NCBI GenBank assembly: GCA_942159475.1
Contig: OW804096.1
Span: 141,721,442-141,785,441 of the forward strand
DNA: 64,000 nucleotides
Source of the DNA: Sthenelais limicola
Lineage: Eukaryota; Annelida; Polychaeta; Phyllodocida; Sigalionidae
Direction: 5' to 3'
Below, piece after piece: positions 41,870 through 52,214 of the stretch. The position numbers were made by a program, and so were the translations under genes. Each line of letters starts with the position of its first letter. The stretch's first letter is position 1. The notes beneath the pieces were generated by a model that was given only the letters and a program-made list of their open reading frames with translations, did not search any database and had not been told where the DNA came from.

Positions 41870-42030
41870 TCATTTCGCCGCAGTCACCCCCTCCGAAAAA
41901 GTGATCTCAGTAATGTACTGCCCCGCGGCGCTAATCATTGTAGGCGGTGACAATTACTGGTGAACATTTCGCGCTCGACCAATCAGAGAAGGGCATAGAG
42001 ATCGCGCGGCAAATATCGGTCAATGACTCA
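41870..42030. promoter_or_regulatory. CpG-rich promoter-like segment with a CCAAT box and TGACTCAGC
   Basis: Unique sequence with clustered CpG (CGCCGCAG, CCCCGCGGCGC, TTTCGCGCTCG, GATCGCGCGGC). It has a good CCAAT box (GACCAATCAGAG at about 41975) and an antioxidant-response or AP-1-like TGACTCAGC at about 42025. A family A element begins 14 bp beyond. No gene is visible within a few kb. Confidence 0.3.
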
Positions 42031-42043
42031 GCGCCTGCTATAT

Positions 42044-42278
42044 GGGTCAGATTTTCAGAAAATATACAATCGGAAGCTCTACACAATTAGGAAATTCTGC
42101 TAAATGAGGCTGAAAAATGATGAATACCGTGTATATCTGAGTATATTTGGTATCGCATTGATTTATAGTATCAGTTCTGTTCTGTTAAACTGCATTTTGA
42201 AGCTCATTTTTGTCTTAAATGTGGGTTATTTGAGAGGATTGGTGAAGGCGAATTGTACAGTTTCTGAAAATCTGACTC
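42044..42278 (-). repeat. MITE family A copy (A1)
   Basis: Full length; right flank changed. Confidence 0.92.
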
Positions 42279-42352
42279 TTTTGGCGCTCAAAGAGGACAA
42301 GCTTTGCTCCATTTGGCGCCCAATTGACCATTCACACCTTGATCTATTATAT

Positions 42353-42587
42353 GGGTCAGATTTTCAGAAAATGTACAATTAACCTTCATCAATCCTCTCA
42401 ATTAACCCAAATTTTAGACGAAAATAAAGTTCAAAATTCAGTTCAACCTAACCAAACAGATTGCTAGAATCAATGCAATGCCGAATATACTCGAATTTAC
42501 CTAGTATTGACCAAATTGCAGCTTTACTTAGCAGAATTTACTAAATGTGTACAGCTGCCAATTGTACATTTTCTGAAAATCTTACCC
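42353..42587 (+). repeat. MITE family A copy (A2)
   Basis: Full length; flanks ATAT / ATAA. Confidence 0.92.
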
Positions 42588-42640
42588 ATAATTTACCTGT
42601 GAAAGGGATCTGATGGTGATTTGTTTGTATTCCTGTATAT

Positions 42641-42717
42641 AGCTCAGATTTTCAGAAAATGCACAATCTTCAGTACTACACCTCTATCAAATTCTGCTAA
42701 ATTAGGGTGAAGATTAC
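42641..42717 (-). repeat. family A (A3) left-end fragment
   Basis: CTCAGATTTTCAGAAAATGC to AAATTAGGGTGAAGATTA, then broken off. Confidence 0.85.
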
Positions 42718-42890
42718 ACATGCTTTTTTTTATACTTATATCAAGAGGATATTAACGCTTTACCTATGTCTTGTCGATTCTCTTCATGACTATTCATGCT
42801 ATTAGATTTGTATATGCCCCGAAGGCACGTTTCAGAAATAAAGTCAGTTGTAAAAACACAAATAAAGAAGGAAGAAAGGAAGGAAGGATG
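42718..42890 (+). repeat. probable retrotransposon 3' end
   Basis: Ends TTTCAGAAATAAAGTCAG, an A-rich tail and (GGAA)n. It resembles the end at 41100. Confidence 0.4.
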
Positions 42891-42996
42891 ACAGGAATGA
42901 CTCTATGTCTCTAAGATATGAATCAAGGCCAATTGTCATCATCAGAAGTAAAGTGAAAATATTATTTGATGTATAAAATGAGCTCATGCCCTATCT

Positions 42997-43228
42997 GGGT
43001 CAGATTTTCAGAAAATGTACAATTGGCAGCTGTACACATTTAGTAAATACTGCTAAATCAGGCTACAATTTGGTCAATACTTGGTAAATTCCAGTACATT
43101 CGGCATTGCATTGATTCTAGCAAATTTGGTTAGGTTGAACATTATTTTGAACCTTATTTTCGGCTGAAATTTGGTTTTTTGGAGAAGATTGGTGAAGGTG
43201 AATTGTACAATTTCTGAAAACTTGACCT
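42997..43228 (-). repeat. MITE family A copy (A2)
   Basis: Target duplication ATCT; right terminal C changed to T. Confidence 0.92.
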
Positions 43229-43291
43229 ATCTATAAATGGAGGGAGAGAACCACCGAATTGACCAATACCATGTTGACAACTCAGGAAACA

Positions 43292-43429
43292 AAACTCCTG
43301 CTGCGCTAATGGTTTTTCCGGCCCTGGAGTAGCCATCCTAATGTTATTTTAATGGCATTTCACTGTCAGGAGCGAGATCTAGGCTTTCCCTCAGTTTGAA
43401 GGGACTCTGTGAACTCTGAGCCTAGACTG
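43292..43429 (-). repeat. family B2 copy, left end lost
   Basis: GCGCTAATGGTTTTTCC to CTCTGAGCCTAGACTG. Confidence 0.75.
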
Positions 43430-43490
43430 AAATATCCACAACAAACACCAGCCTATATCAACGTTTTTTGTTGGAGAGGGAGGGGTATAT

Positions 43491-43726
43491 GGGTCAGATT
43501 TTCAGAAAATGTACAATTCACAGCTCTACACATTTAGTAAATCCTGCTAAATTAGACTGAAAAAGTGGTCAGTACTAGGTACATCTGGGTATATTTGATA
43601 TTGCATCGAATAAAAGGATCAGTTCTGTTATTTTCAACTGCATTTTGAAGCTCATATTTGTCTTAAATTTGGGTTATTTGAAAGGATTGGTGAAGGCGAA
43701 TTGTACATTTTCTGAAAATCTGACTC
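43491..43726 (-). repeat. MITE family A copy (A1 variant)
   Basis: ATAT both sides; the sister copy is at 28635. Confidence 0.93.
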
Positions 43727-43839
43727 ATATACAGACAAGATGCTCACAGCCTCTCAGATCAGATAAGAATGGTTTATCAGTGATTGGACGCCTACTGCGC
43801 TACTGGCTTTCATGGACCAGGAGTAACCATTTAATCACA

Positions 43840-43938
43840 CTACACTCTGTTTGAGACCTACTTAGAGTAAACATCAAAGCAACCCAATGGTAACCCTACG
43901 GCAAGCCGCTACAAGTAGATCTCAAATAGAGTGTAGAT
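43840..43938. repeat. TA-flanked mini-MITE G, copy 1
   Basis: CACTCTGTTTGAGACCTA and, reversed, CACTCTATTTGAGATCTA, with TA outside each end. Interior has GTAACCCTACGGC. The second copy is at 47975. Confidence 0.75.
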
Positions 43939-44131
43939 CGAAACCCTCAGATCAGATACGAATGGTATTTCAACCAACTTCGCTAATCGGTTTCATGGCT
44001 TATGATTCAGCATTTTAATTGATTACAATAACATTTTGCGGTCTTAATGGAATTATAATGACACTTTGGGGTTTGAGGTGAGAGGCTTTCCCTTCCTTTG
44101 AAGGGGCTCCCTCAACATTGGGCCTAGACTG
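43939..44131 (-). repeat. MITE family B copy nested in B2
   Basis: Begins GATCGAAACCCTCAG at the edge of G and ends TTGGGCCTAGACTG. Confidence 0.8.
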
Positions 44132-44206
44132 TAATGGCATTTTACAGTAAAGTGCGAGGTTTCCCTCAGTTTGGAGGGACTTGGTAGACACCTAGGGCCT
44201 ACCCTG

Positions 44207-44507
44207 AAATCCCAATTGAAATATCCACAACAAACTTGTTTTTAGTTGAAGAGGGAGGGTGGCACAAGTAGAAAGGCATTAGGCCCCTCCCACCCCCGGC
44301 ATTAGGCCCCTCCCACCCGATCCCTTGACTGGATCCTAAGAGCAGGGATGAGATGGACCACTGGCCATGTCAGTAGGTTATCTGGTCCCTTTTTGATGAC
44401 TTCTACGCCCATAAATCACCTCCAAAGTGGGCTAATTGCTGGCCGTGCATCAAAAAACACCTCCTCCTCCTCCTTTTTCTACATCTACTTCTTCTTCCTC
44501 GACATAT
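44207..44507. other. no gene seen; 26-bp duplication near 44270-44320
   Basis: GCATTAGGCCCCTCCCACCC occurs twice in tandem. Confidence 0.55.
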
Positions 44508-44741
44508 GGGTCAGATTTTCAGAAAATGTACAATTGGCAGCCCTACACATTTAGAAAATTCTCCTAAATTAGGCTGAAAAATGAAGAATACCGGGTATAT
44601 CTGAGTATATTTGGTATCGCATTGATTTAAAGTATCAGTTCTGATATGTTAAACTGCATTTTGAAGCTCATTTTTGTCTTAAATGTGGGTTATTTGAGAG
44701 GATTGGTGAAACAAATTGTACATTTTCTGAAAATCCGACCC
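44508..44741 (-). repeat. MITE family A copy (A1)
   Basis: Full length, ATAT both sides. Confidence 0.93.
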
Positions 44742-44936
44742 ATATATCTCTGGAGTCTCTATTTTTCTCACTTTTTTTCCTTTTCCTTCCCTCAAGGCAA
44801 AATACTACAGAAGATTTCAAAGGTGAAGGAACTTTAGTTGGTTGAGTGGATGTCCATACAAGCAGCAAAGTGGTGCTCTTTGTACGCTGTGATTCGCAGA
44901 TGGCTTGACTTTGTTATTGAAGTTCATATTTATTTA

Positions 44937-45097
44937 CAGTCTAGGCCCAAACTTGAGGGAGTCCCTTCAAATGAAGGGAAAGCCTCTCGCCTCAAACTGC
45001 AAAGACCGCAAAATGTCCCATTAAAACGCCTCAAACCGATTAGCGAGGTAGGCTGACATACCATTCTTATCTGATCTGAGGGTTTGGACCTAGAGTG
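44937..45097 (+). repeat. MITE family B, internally deleted (161 bp)
   Basis: Both ends intact; about 40 bp of the ATTATAATTCC core is missing. Confidence 0.85.
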
Positions 45098-45542
45098 TTT
45101 TTTTTTTCATTATTATTTATACCCACTCCCCTCTCTCCCTCCACCCCCCCACACCCCTCCCCCACCCCTTCCTCCTTCTTTAGGTATACGAGTTGTAATT
45201 ATGTTTACATAATTTGCATATATTCAAGTGTCACTTTAATACATCATAATCCCCATATTCTATTCATATTTGGGCAAATCTATCTTTCTTATTTTCTAAC
45301 CATCCATTAATATAATCACTATGTTTAAGAATCACCTCATTTCTACCCACAGTTTTTGTACTGGTTGCTTTTTCATATTAAGATTTGAGTCACATTTAAT
45401 ACGTTCTCATTATCTAACTAAGACATCCCTTCTAAGAATTAATTAGAGCAATTAAAAGCCATTACTTCTTAATTACTCTCTTCCGCATTTCCCTTCTAAA
45501 TCTTCTTCCTACAACTTTTCACTCCTCTTTACTTTTACTAGT
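45098..45542. other. AT-rich, C-rich at 45125-45175; no gene seen
   Basis: Nothing recognised. Confidence 0.5.
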
Positions 45543-45957
45543 CGGCAGCTCTACACATTTAGTAAATTCTACTAAATCAGATTGAAAAATGATAAATGGG
45601 TCAGATTTTCAGAAAATGTACAATTCAACTTCGTCACTCTTCTCAAATAACCCAAATTTTAGACGAAAATAAAGTTCAAAATACAGTTCAACCTAACCAA
45701 ACAGACTGCTAAAATCAAATATACTCGAATTTACCTAGTATTGACCAAATTGTAGCCTAATTTTGCAGAATTTCCTCAATGTGTAGAGCTGCCAATTGTA
45801 CATTTTCTGAAAGCTGAGTACATTCAGCATCGGGTTGATTCACAGGATCGGTATGATTATGTTTAACTGTGTTTTGAGTCTTATTTTTGCATTAAATTCG
45901 GGTTATTTGGGAGGGTTTCTGAATGCCAATTGTGCATTTTACCCACAGAGTATTTTA
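45543..45957 (-). repeat. older family A copy interrupted by a younger one
   Basis: Left part CGGCAGCTCTACACATTTAG to 45597. Right part from 45812 (GCTGAGTACATTCAGCATCG) to TGTGCATTTTACCC. Confidence 0.75.
45598..45811 (+). repeat. family A copy (A2) nested in family A
   Basis: Left end intact; the last ~10 bp of the right end are missing. Confidence 0.88.
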
Positions 45958-45991
45958 CCTTTGCCTCCTCAAATATTGTTATGTTTCTCTC

Positions 45992-46025
45992 CAGACTAGG
46001 CCCAAAGATGAGAGAGTCCCTTCAA
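45992..46025 (+). repeat. family B left-end fragment next to a CT tract
   Basis: GACTAGGCCCAAAGATGAGA then GAGTCCCTTCAA. Confidence 0.75.
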
Positions 46026-46059
46026 TATTCTATTATCCCTGTTCTTGCTCTCTTTCTGT

Positions 46060-46715
46060 TTCTTCTTCCATTCTCTGCTTCTATATTTCCCCGGGTATAT
46101 TTCCTTCTTTTCTCCTCATTCTTTTTCTTCTTCTCCTTCTCTCTCTTCTCTTCCTCTCTCTCCTCCTGACTCTTTCTCAGTCCCTCTCTTTCTTTCGCTC
46201 TCCCACACTCTCTCTCTCTGTTCCACCCTCACTCTCTGTCTTCCTCACTCTCTCTTTCTTTCCCTCTCCCTCCCCCTGTCTCTCTACCTCTGTCCCTCCC
46301 TCTCTCTCCCTCCCTCTCTCTCCCTCTCTCTCTCTTTGCCTCACTCGCTCTCTCTCTCTCCCTCTCTCTTCCTCATTCTCTCCCTCTGTGCCTCACTCTC
46401 TGTCTCCCTCTCTTCCTCATTCTCTTTTAGTCCCTCTCTTTCTTTCCCTCTCCCTCCCCCTGTCTCTCTACCTCTGTCCCTCCCTCTCTCTCCCTCCCTC
46501 TCTCTCCCTCTCTCTCTCTTTGCCTCACTCGCTCTCTCTCTCTCCCTCTCTCTTCCTCATTCTCTCCCTCTGTCTCTCTCTCTGTCTCTCTCTCTCCCTC
46601 TCTCTCTCTCTCCCCCCCCCCGGTCTCTCTCTCTTCCGCACTCTCTTTCAGTCCCTCTCTTTATTTCTCTCTCCCTCACTTTCTATTCCTCTCCATTTCT
46701 CACTCTCTGTCCTAA
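46060..46715 (+). repeat. CT-rich tract with an internal duplication
   Basis: A block from CCCTCTCTTTCTTTCC onward (~46190-46385) recurs almost unchanged at ~46430-46570. The long Ser/Leu ORFs are artefacts. Confidence 0.9.
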
Positions 46716-47135
46716 CGTCTCGTCCTAGCATTATATTATTAGGAGCGCGTCATGACTGTGTGACCCAATGTTTACATCTCTATAGCTTTAAGGCACTGTG
46801 GCCTCGCAGCTCTAACTTTCTACGTCTTACTCCAATCTCACCGCCAGGAGCGCTGTGTTCTGGCCATGCAGGTGATGCGGAGGTGTGTGTGTGTGGGGGG
46901 GGGGGGGGGGGGAGGGGGGGGGGGACAAGGGCCCTAATACCCCAACTTTCTTTGATCATCTTATATTGTAACTTAGCTTCTTAGAACATCGGCAACTCAT
47001 AGAGGCAACGCTTGAAGACCATCATGATGATTAATGCGTCTTTATTGTAACTGTTTGAATATTATAACTTATTGGCCTAAAATGAAATATAGAAAAATAA
47101 ATCTCCACATAGCATTTTGTAGAGTATTAAGATGT
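46716..47135. other. no gene; G-run at 46895-46924
   Basis: Otherwise unique. Confidence 0.5.
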
Positions 47136-47281
47136 GCTTCGTTGCGATGCGAAGGCTTGGCGTCCTAATGAGATGATAATGATATGTTGCGGTCTTAATA
47201 CAATTATAATAGCACTTTGCGCTTTTGAGCGAGAGACTTTCCCTCAGTTTGAAGGGATCTCTCAACTGTGGGCCTAGACTG
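47136..47281 (-). repeat. MITE family B copy, left end lost
   Basis: GCGAAGGCTTGGCGTCC to TGTGGGCCTAGACTG. Confidence 0.8.
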
Positions 47282-47327
47282 TATACATTGTTACATTTTA
47301 ACTCTGTGGAACTATTTTTCCCCTCTT

Positions 47328-47350
47328 CTAAATAGGTAATACCTATTTAG
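47328..47350. repeat. perfect 10-bp hairpin
   Basis: CTAAATAGGT-AAT-ACCTATTTAG. Confidence 0.85.
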
Positions 47351-47441
47351 ATAATGAGCTTGCGCAAAGTGAAAAATCGCAAAGAAGTTGAATTCCTGAT
47401 TATATATATATATAATATATGTATAAGGCATGCGGGTGTAT

Positions 47442-47622
47442 GGGTGAAGTCGTCGGAAAATGTACAATCCAATTAGTAAATCCTAAATTAGGCTGAGAAA
47501 TGGCAGGTATATCTGAGCATTTTTGGTATTACATTGATTCAAAGAACTGAACTTCAGTTTTGACTTGAATTTGAGGGGATGATTATTGAAGGCGAATTGT
47601 ACATTTTCTGACAGCCTAATCC
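47442..47622 (-). repeat. family A (A4-like), internally deleted
   Basis: GGGTGAAGTCGTCGGAAAAT to TTTTCTGACAGCCTAATCC, 181 bp. Confidence 0.8.
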
Positions 47623-47628
47623 ATATGT

Positions 47629-47863
47629 GGGTCAGATCTTCAGAAAATGTACAATTGGTCTTCACCCATCCTCTCAAATAACCCAAATTTAATGCAAAAA
47701 TCAGGTTCAAAATACAGTTCAACATAACCAGACAGATTTATTGAATGAGTACAATACAGAATACACTCAGATATACCTAGTATTTATCAATTTTCACTCT
47801 AATTTAGTAGAATTTGAAAGATGTGTAGAACTGTAGATTGTGCATTTTGTGAAAATCTGACCC
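47629..47863 (+). repeat. MITE family A copy (A3)
   Basis: Full length, target duplication ATGT; 6 bp from the previous copy. Confidence 0.94.
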
Positions 47864-47904
47864 ATGTAAACGCTTCTATTTGATTCGGGTCTCTGGGTGG
47901 GAGT

Positions 47905-47955
47905 CCCCCCCCCCCCACCCGCCCCTCATAACCCCGCCCCCCCCCCCACCATCCC
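47905..47955 (+). repeat. C-runs
   Basis: Three C runs of 9-13 bases. Confidence 0.85.
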
Positions 47956-47974
47956 GCTCATATATATATAGGGC

Positions 47975-48059
47975 TACACTCTGTTTGAGATCTACTTAGA
48001 GTAAACATCAAAGGTAACCCTACGGCGAACCGCTCCAAATAGATCTCAAATAGAGTGTA
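47975..48059. repeat. TA-flanked mini-MITE G, copy 2
   Basis: TACACTCTGTTTGAGATC to GATCTCAAATAGAGTGTA, 85 bp. Confidence 0.78.
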
Positions 48060-48215
48060 TCATCTGCCACTCACATCTCTAGTACGGTACCCACAACACC
48101 ACCACTACTACCATGACATATTTACCTGACCCCTTGTCCACACGTACGCCCCTCATATAAAAAAAAAGGAGGACAGCACAACACTGGTCCTTTTCCGCCT
48201 TACTTTTTTATTGTT

Positions 48216-48677
48216 ATGGCCTCTCTCTCTCTCCCTCTCTCTCTCCCTCTCTCTCTCCCTCTCTCTCTCTGCCTCTCTCTCTGCCTCTCTCTCTCTGCCT
48301 CTCTCTCTCTGCCTCTCTCTCTCTCTCCCTCTCTCTCTGCCTCTCTCTCTCCCTCTCTCTCTCTGCCTCTCTCTCTCTCCCTCTCTCTCTGCCTCTCTCT
48401 CTCCCTCTCACTCTGCCTCTCTCACTCTCTCCCTCTCTCTCTCTCTCTGCCTCTCTCTCTCCCTCTCACTCTGCCTCTCTCACTCTCTCCCTCTCTCTCT
48501 CTCTCTGCCTCTCTCTCTCCCTCTCACTCTGCCTCTCTCACTCTCTCCCTCTCTCTCTCTCTGCCTCTCTCTCTCTGCCTCTATCTCTCTCTGCCTCTCT
48601 CTCTCTCCCTCCCTCCCTCTCTCTCCCTCTCCCTCTCTCCCCTCTCCCCCTCTCCCTCTCCCTCTCCCTCTCCCTCT

Positions 48678-48708
<31 letters not shown>

Positions 48709-48710
48709 AC
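48216..48710 (+). repeat. (CTCTCTCTGC)n CT tract
   Basis: About 500 bp, with CACTCTGCCTCTCTCACTCT blocks repeated near every 60 bp. All ORFs are artefacts. Confidence 0.92.
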
Positions 48711-48750
48711 AGTAGGTGGTGACAACTACTTTTGAAAAGATCTTTGCATT

Positions 48751-48983
48751 GGGTCAAATCTCCAGAAAATGTACAATTGGCCTTCACCAATCCTCTCAAA
48801 TAACCCAAGTTAGAGGAAAATCAGGTTTAAAATGCAGTTCAACATAACCAGACAGATTTATTGAATGAATATAATACAGAATATACTCAGATATACCTAG
48901 TATTTATCATTTTTCACTCTAATTTAGCAGAATTTGAGAGATGTGTAGAAGTGTAGATTGTGCATTATTAGAGAATCTGACCC
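48751..48983 (+). repeat. MITE family A copy (A3)
   Basis: Flanks CATT / AATT. Confidence 0.91.
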
Positions 48984-49089
48984 AATTATGTGCTCCATAG
49001 GTAGTGTTGGCAGTGGTTAATCATGCAGTCTACACTCCTAGAACGAATAGTTCCAGATGTGTATGATATAATGTATGTTTATAAAATAT

Positions 49090-49304
49090 GGGTCAGATTT
49101 CAGAAAATGTACAATTTGCAGATCGACAAATTTGGTAAATTCTACGAAATTAAGACTAAAAAATCGTCAACATTATCTGAGTATAGCTAGCATTGCCTTG
49201 AGACAAGCAGTGTGTTTGGTTATGTTGAACTGTGTTTTGAACCTGATTTCTGTTTTAAATGTATGTAGTTTGAGAGGATTGGTGAAGGTAAATTGTACAT
49301 TTTA
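49090..49304 (-). repeat. MITE family A copy (A4), right end lost
   Basis: Stops at TTGTACATTTTATG. Confidence 0.88.
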
Positions 49305-49455
49305 TGTATGCTGTGTTAATATATTTTGAATTCAAATAGTTTCTACCCCTTGTACACATTTAGAATATTGAGGATACATCGATGAATTGATAAGAATAAA
49401 ATTATTAAAAAGGTTTTAAAAGTCAAGTAATATTATGCAGTCCACTTTCCTTAGA

Positions 49456-49659
49456 CACTCTAGGCCCAAACCCTCAGATCAGATAAGAATGGTATGTCAG
49501 CCTACTTTGCTAATCGGTTTCCTGGCTTAGAACTCGGCGTTTTAATGGGAATATAATGACATTTTGCAGTCTTAATGGAATTATAATGGCACTCTGTGGT
49601 TTGAGGCGAGAGGCTTTCCCTCCGTTTGAAGGGACTCTCTCATCTTTGGGCCTAGAGTG
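49456..49659 (-). repeat. MITE family B copy
   Basis: CACTCTAGGCCCAAACC to TTTGGGCCTAGAGTG: here both ends are the same form. Target duplication TAGA. Confidence 0.91.
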
Positions 49660-49801
49660 TAGAGACCCGAATGACCTGAAATGGCTCCAGTTGCACTTAA
49701 AAAACACTGAGGATTGGTCGCACTAAGCTGGCGAGATTAACCACTTAACCTCTATTCCTCAATGGGTAAATCTGCTGTTTGTTTGTGGTAAATTAGCCGA
49801 T

Positions 49802-50035
49802 GGGTCAAGTCTCCAGAAAATGTACAATTGGTCTTCAACAATCCTCTCAAATAACCCAAATTTAAGTCGAAACTCAGATTCAAATACAGTTCAACATAAC
49901 CAGACAGATTTATTGAATGAATACAATACAGAATATGCTCAGATAAACCTAGTATTTATCAATTTTCACTCTAATTTAGCAGAATTTGGGAGATGTGTAG
50001 AACTGTAGATTGTGCATTTTCGGAAAATCTGACCC
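49802..50035 (+). repeat. MITE family A copy (A3)
   Basis: Flanks CGAT / TGAT. Confidence 0.92.
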
Positions 50036-50209
50036 TGATATTGGAGCTTTAACTACTTAACCGCTATTCTAAAGCCCATTATGGACTATATTTCCTAACC
50101 TTAATTGAGCTTTAAATGTGGGTATGTATGAATAAATCTTTGGATTAAATGATTCAAGTGCAAACATTCCCAGCTGCCAAGTTCTTACAATAATGAGTCA
50201 ATGCACATT

Positions 50210-50383
50210 GGGTCAAGTCGCCAGAAAATGTACAATTGGCCTTCACCAATCCTCTCAAATAACCCAAATTTAAGAGGAAAATCAGGCTCACAATACAGTT
50301 CTGCAATCAAATTGCAGTCTAATTTAGCAGAATTTACTGAATGTGTATAGCTGCCAATTGTACATTTTCTGAAAATCTGACCC
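50210..50383 (+). repeat. MITE family A, internally deleted (174 bp)
   Basis: About 60 bp of the core is missing after CAATACAGTTCTGC. Confidence 0.88.
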
Positions 50384-50726
50384 ATAAATTAAAAGAATCA
50401 TAACTTCAACCAATGATTCAAACAGATCTGGAAATAATTTGCCGGTCAATATAGTTGAAAAACAGCGTTAAATTAACGCCATATTAACAAAATTGTATAA
50501 ATGGTTTATATGTATACACTTTTCTGGCCAGATTTATTCAGATGGAACTAATAGGGAGACGTAATGACCCAGGCCTGGAATGGGGCTATGTATACTTACT
50601 GTCCTCAATCATGCTACCCCCTCCCCCTCCCCCCCCACCCCCCTCCCCCCCCTCCCCCTTCCCCCTTATATCACAAATATGTACCAACTTCACGTCATTC
50701 TATTCATAGTATCCACAAATACAATT
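50384..50726. other. no gene; C-runs at 50620-50668
   Basis: Unique otherwise. Confidence 0.5.
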
Positions 50727-50961
50727 GGGTCAGATTTTCACAAAATGCACAATCTACAGTTCTACACATCGATCAAATTCTGCTAAATTAGAGTGAAAAT
50801 TGATAAATACTAGGTATATCTGAGTGTATTCTGTATTGTATTCATTCAATAGATATGTCTGGTTATGTTGAATTGTATTTTAAACCTGATTTTCAAATTA
50901 AATTTGGGTTATTTGAGAGGATTGGTGAAGGGGAATTATACATTTTCTGAAGATCTGACGC
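50727..50961 (-). repeat. MITE family A copy (A3)
   Basis: Flanks AATT / AATA. Confidence 0.92.
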
Positions 50962-50964
50962 AAT

Positions 50965-51005
50965 AGGGGATTTGCAAGTGCATCTGCATAATTCAGCCCT
51001 GTTCA
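50965..51005 (+). repeat. family C left-end fragment
   Basis: AATAGGGGATTTGCAAGTGC. Confidence 0.5.
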
Positions 51006-51012
51006 CCCCAAT

Positions 51013-51171
51013 CCAGTCTAGGCTCAGAGCTGCCAGACTCCCCTACAAACTGAGGAAAAGCCTCTCGCTCCAAACAACAAAATGCCATAATAAACCCATT
51101 AGGACCCTTACTCCAGGGTCAGGAAAGCCATTAGCGCAGTAGGCGTCCAATCACTGATGGTATTCTTATCT
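51013..51171 (+). repeat. family B2 copy fused to family A
   Basis: CAGTCTAGGCTCAGAG to TTCTTATCTGATC, joining directly to an A left end. Confidence 0.8.
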
Positions 51172-51644
51172 GATCAGAAAATGTACAATTCTTCCCTTCA
51201 CCAATCCTCTCAAATAAGCTAAATTTAAGACAGAAATCAGGTTCAAAATACAGTTCAACATAACCAGACACATTGTCTGAACCAAAGCAAAACCAAATAT
51301 AACCCAGATATACCTAGAATATTACTTTTTGCTGCCTAATTTAACTGAATTTACTAAATGTGTCAGATTTTCAGAAAATGTACAATTGGCAGCTGTACAC
51401 ATTTAGTCAATTCTGCTAAATCAGGCTGCAATATGGTCAATACTAGGTAAATTCGAGTATATTTGGCATTGCATTGATTCTAGCAGTCTGTTTGGTTAGG
51501 TTGAACAGTATATTTTGAACTTTATTTTCGTCTGAAATTTGGGTTATTTAAGAGAATTGGTGAAGAAGGTGAATTGTACATTTTCTGAAAATCTGACCCA
51601 AATGTGTAGAGGTGATGATTGTACATTTTCTGAAGATCTGACTC
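51172..51644 (+). repeat. older family A copy (A4) interrupted by a younger one
   Basis: Left part to 51359; right part resumes at 51600 (AAATGTGTAGAGGTG) and ends GAAGATCTGACTC. Confidence 0.87.
51360..51599 (-). repeat. family A copy (A2) nested in family A
   Basis: Flanked by AAAT at 51356-51359 and 51600-51603. Confidence 0.93.
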
Positions 51645-51770
51645 TCATATCAAATCAGTGCCAAAAGAAGCCCTCATTATCCCACTCATCTCACCCTTCA
51701 TAAAACATACACCCACACTATCCCACCTGGGAAGGGTGCCTGCCTATTGTCTGTATCTACACCTGTATAT

Positions 51771-52005
51771 GGGTCAGATATTCAGAAAATGTACAATTGG
51801 CAGCTCTACACATTTAGTAAATTCTACTAAATTAGACCCAAAAATCGTCAACACTAGGTATATCTGAGTGTATTTAGTATTTTCTTGTTTCAAACAGTCT
51901 GTTAGATTATGTTGAATTATATTTTAAACCTGATTTTTGTCTTAAATTTGGGTTTTTTAAGAGGATTGGTGAAGGCGAATTGTACATTTTCTGAGAATTT
52001 GACCC
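51771..52005 (-). repeat. MITE family A copy (A4)
   Basis: Full length, ATAT both sides. Confidence 0.92.
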
Positions 52006-52214
52006 ATATTGTGCCTACTGTTGTTACCTGTATGGCATGCTATGTCAATCACCTGGCCATAACCCACAACTGTAGGTTCACACCTGACAATCCCTATCAT
52101 TAACCCCTATGGGAGTGACAGGTGTCCACAGGTGTGTTAAGTGTATGGGCCAAAGTACACTTTTCGCAAGTACACTGAGCTGAGGATCTGGATGGGTGTG
52201 TTGTTGTGGCTGGA

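Larger units (their letters stand above)
43737..44206 (-). repeat. family B2 copy split by elements G and B
   Basis: First part 43737-43832 (GCTCACAGCCTCTCAGATCA to CCAGGAGTAACC). Last part 44132-44206 (TAATGGCATTTTACAG to AGGGCCTACCCTG). Confidence 0.65.

Noticed and set aside
45923..46984. 353-aa Ser/Leu-rich ORF and similar ORFs at 5417, 12239, 48211 and 59038
   Set aside because: All lie in CT microsatellites, are open in several frames, and lack any domain.
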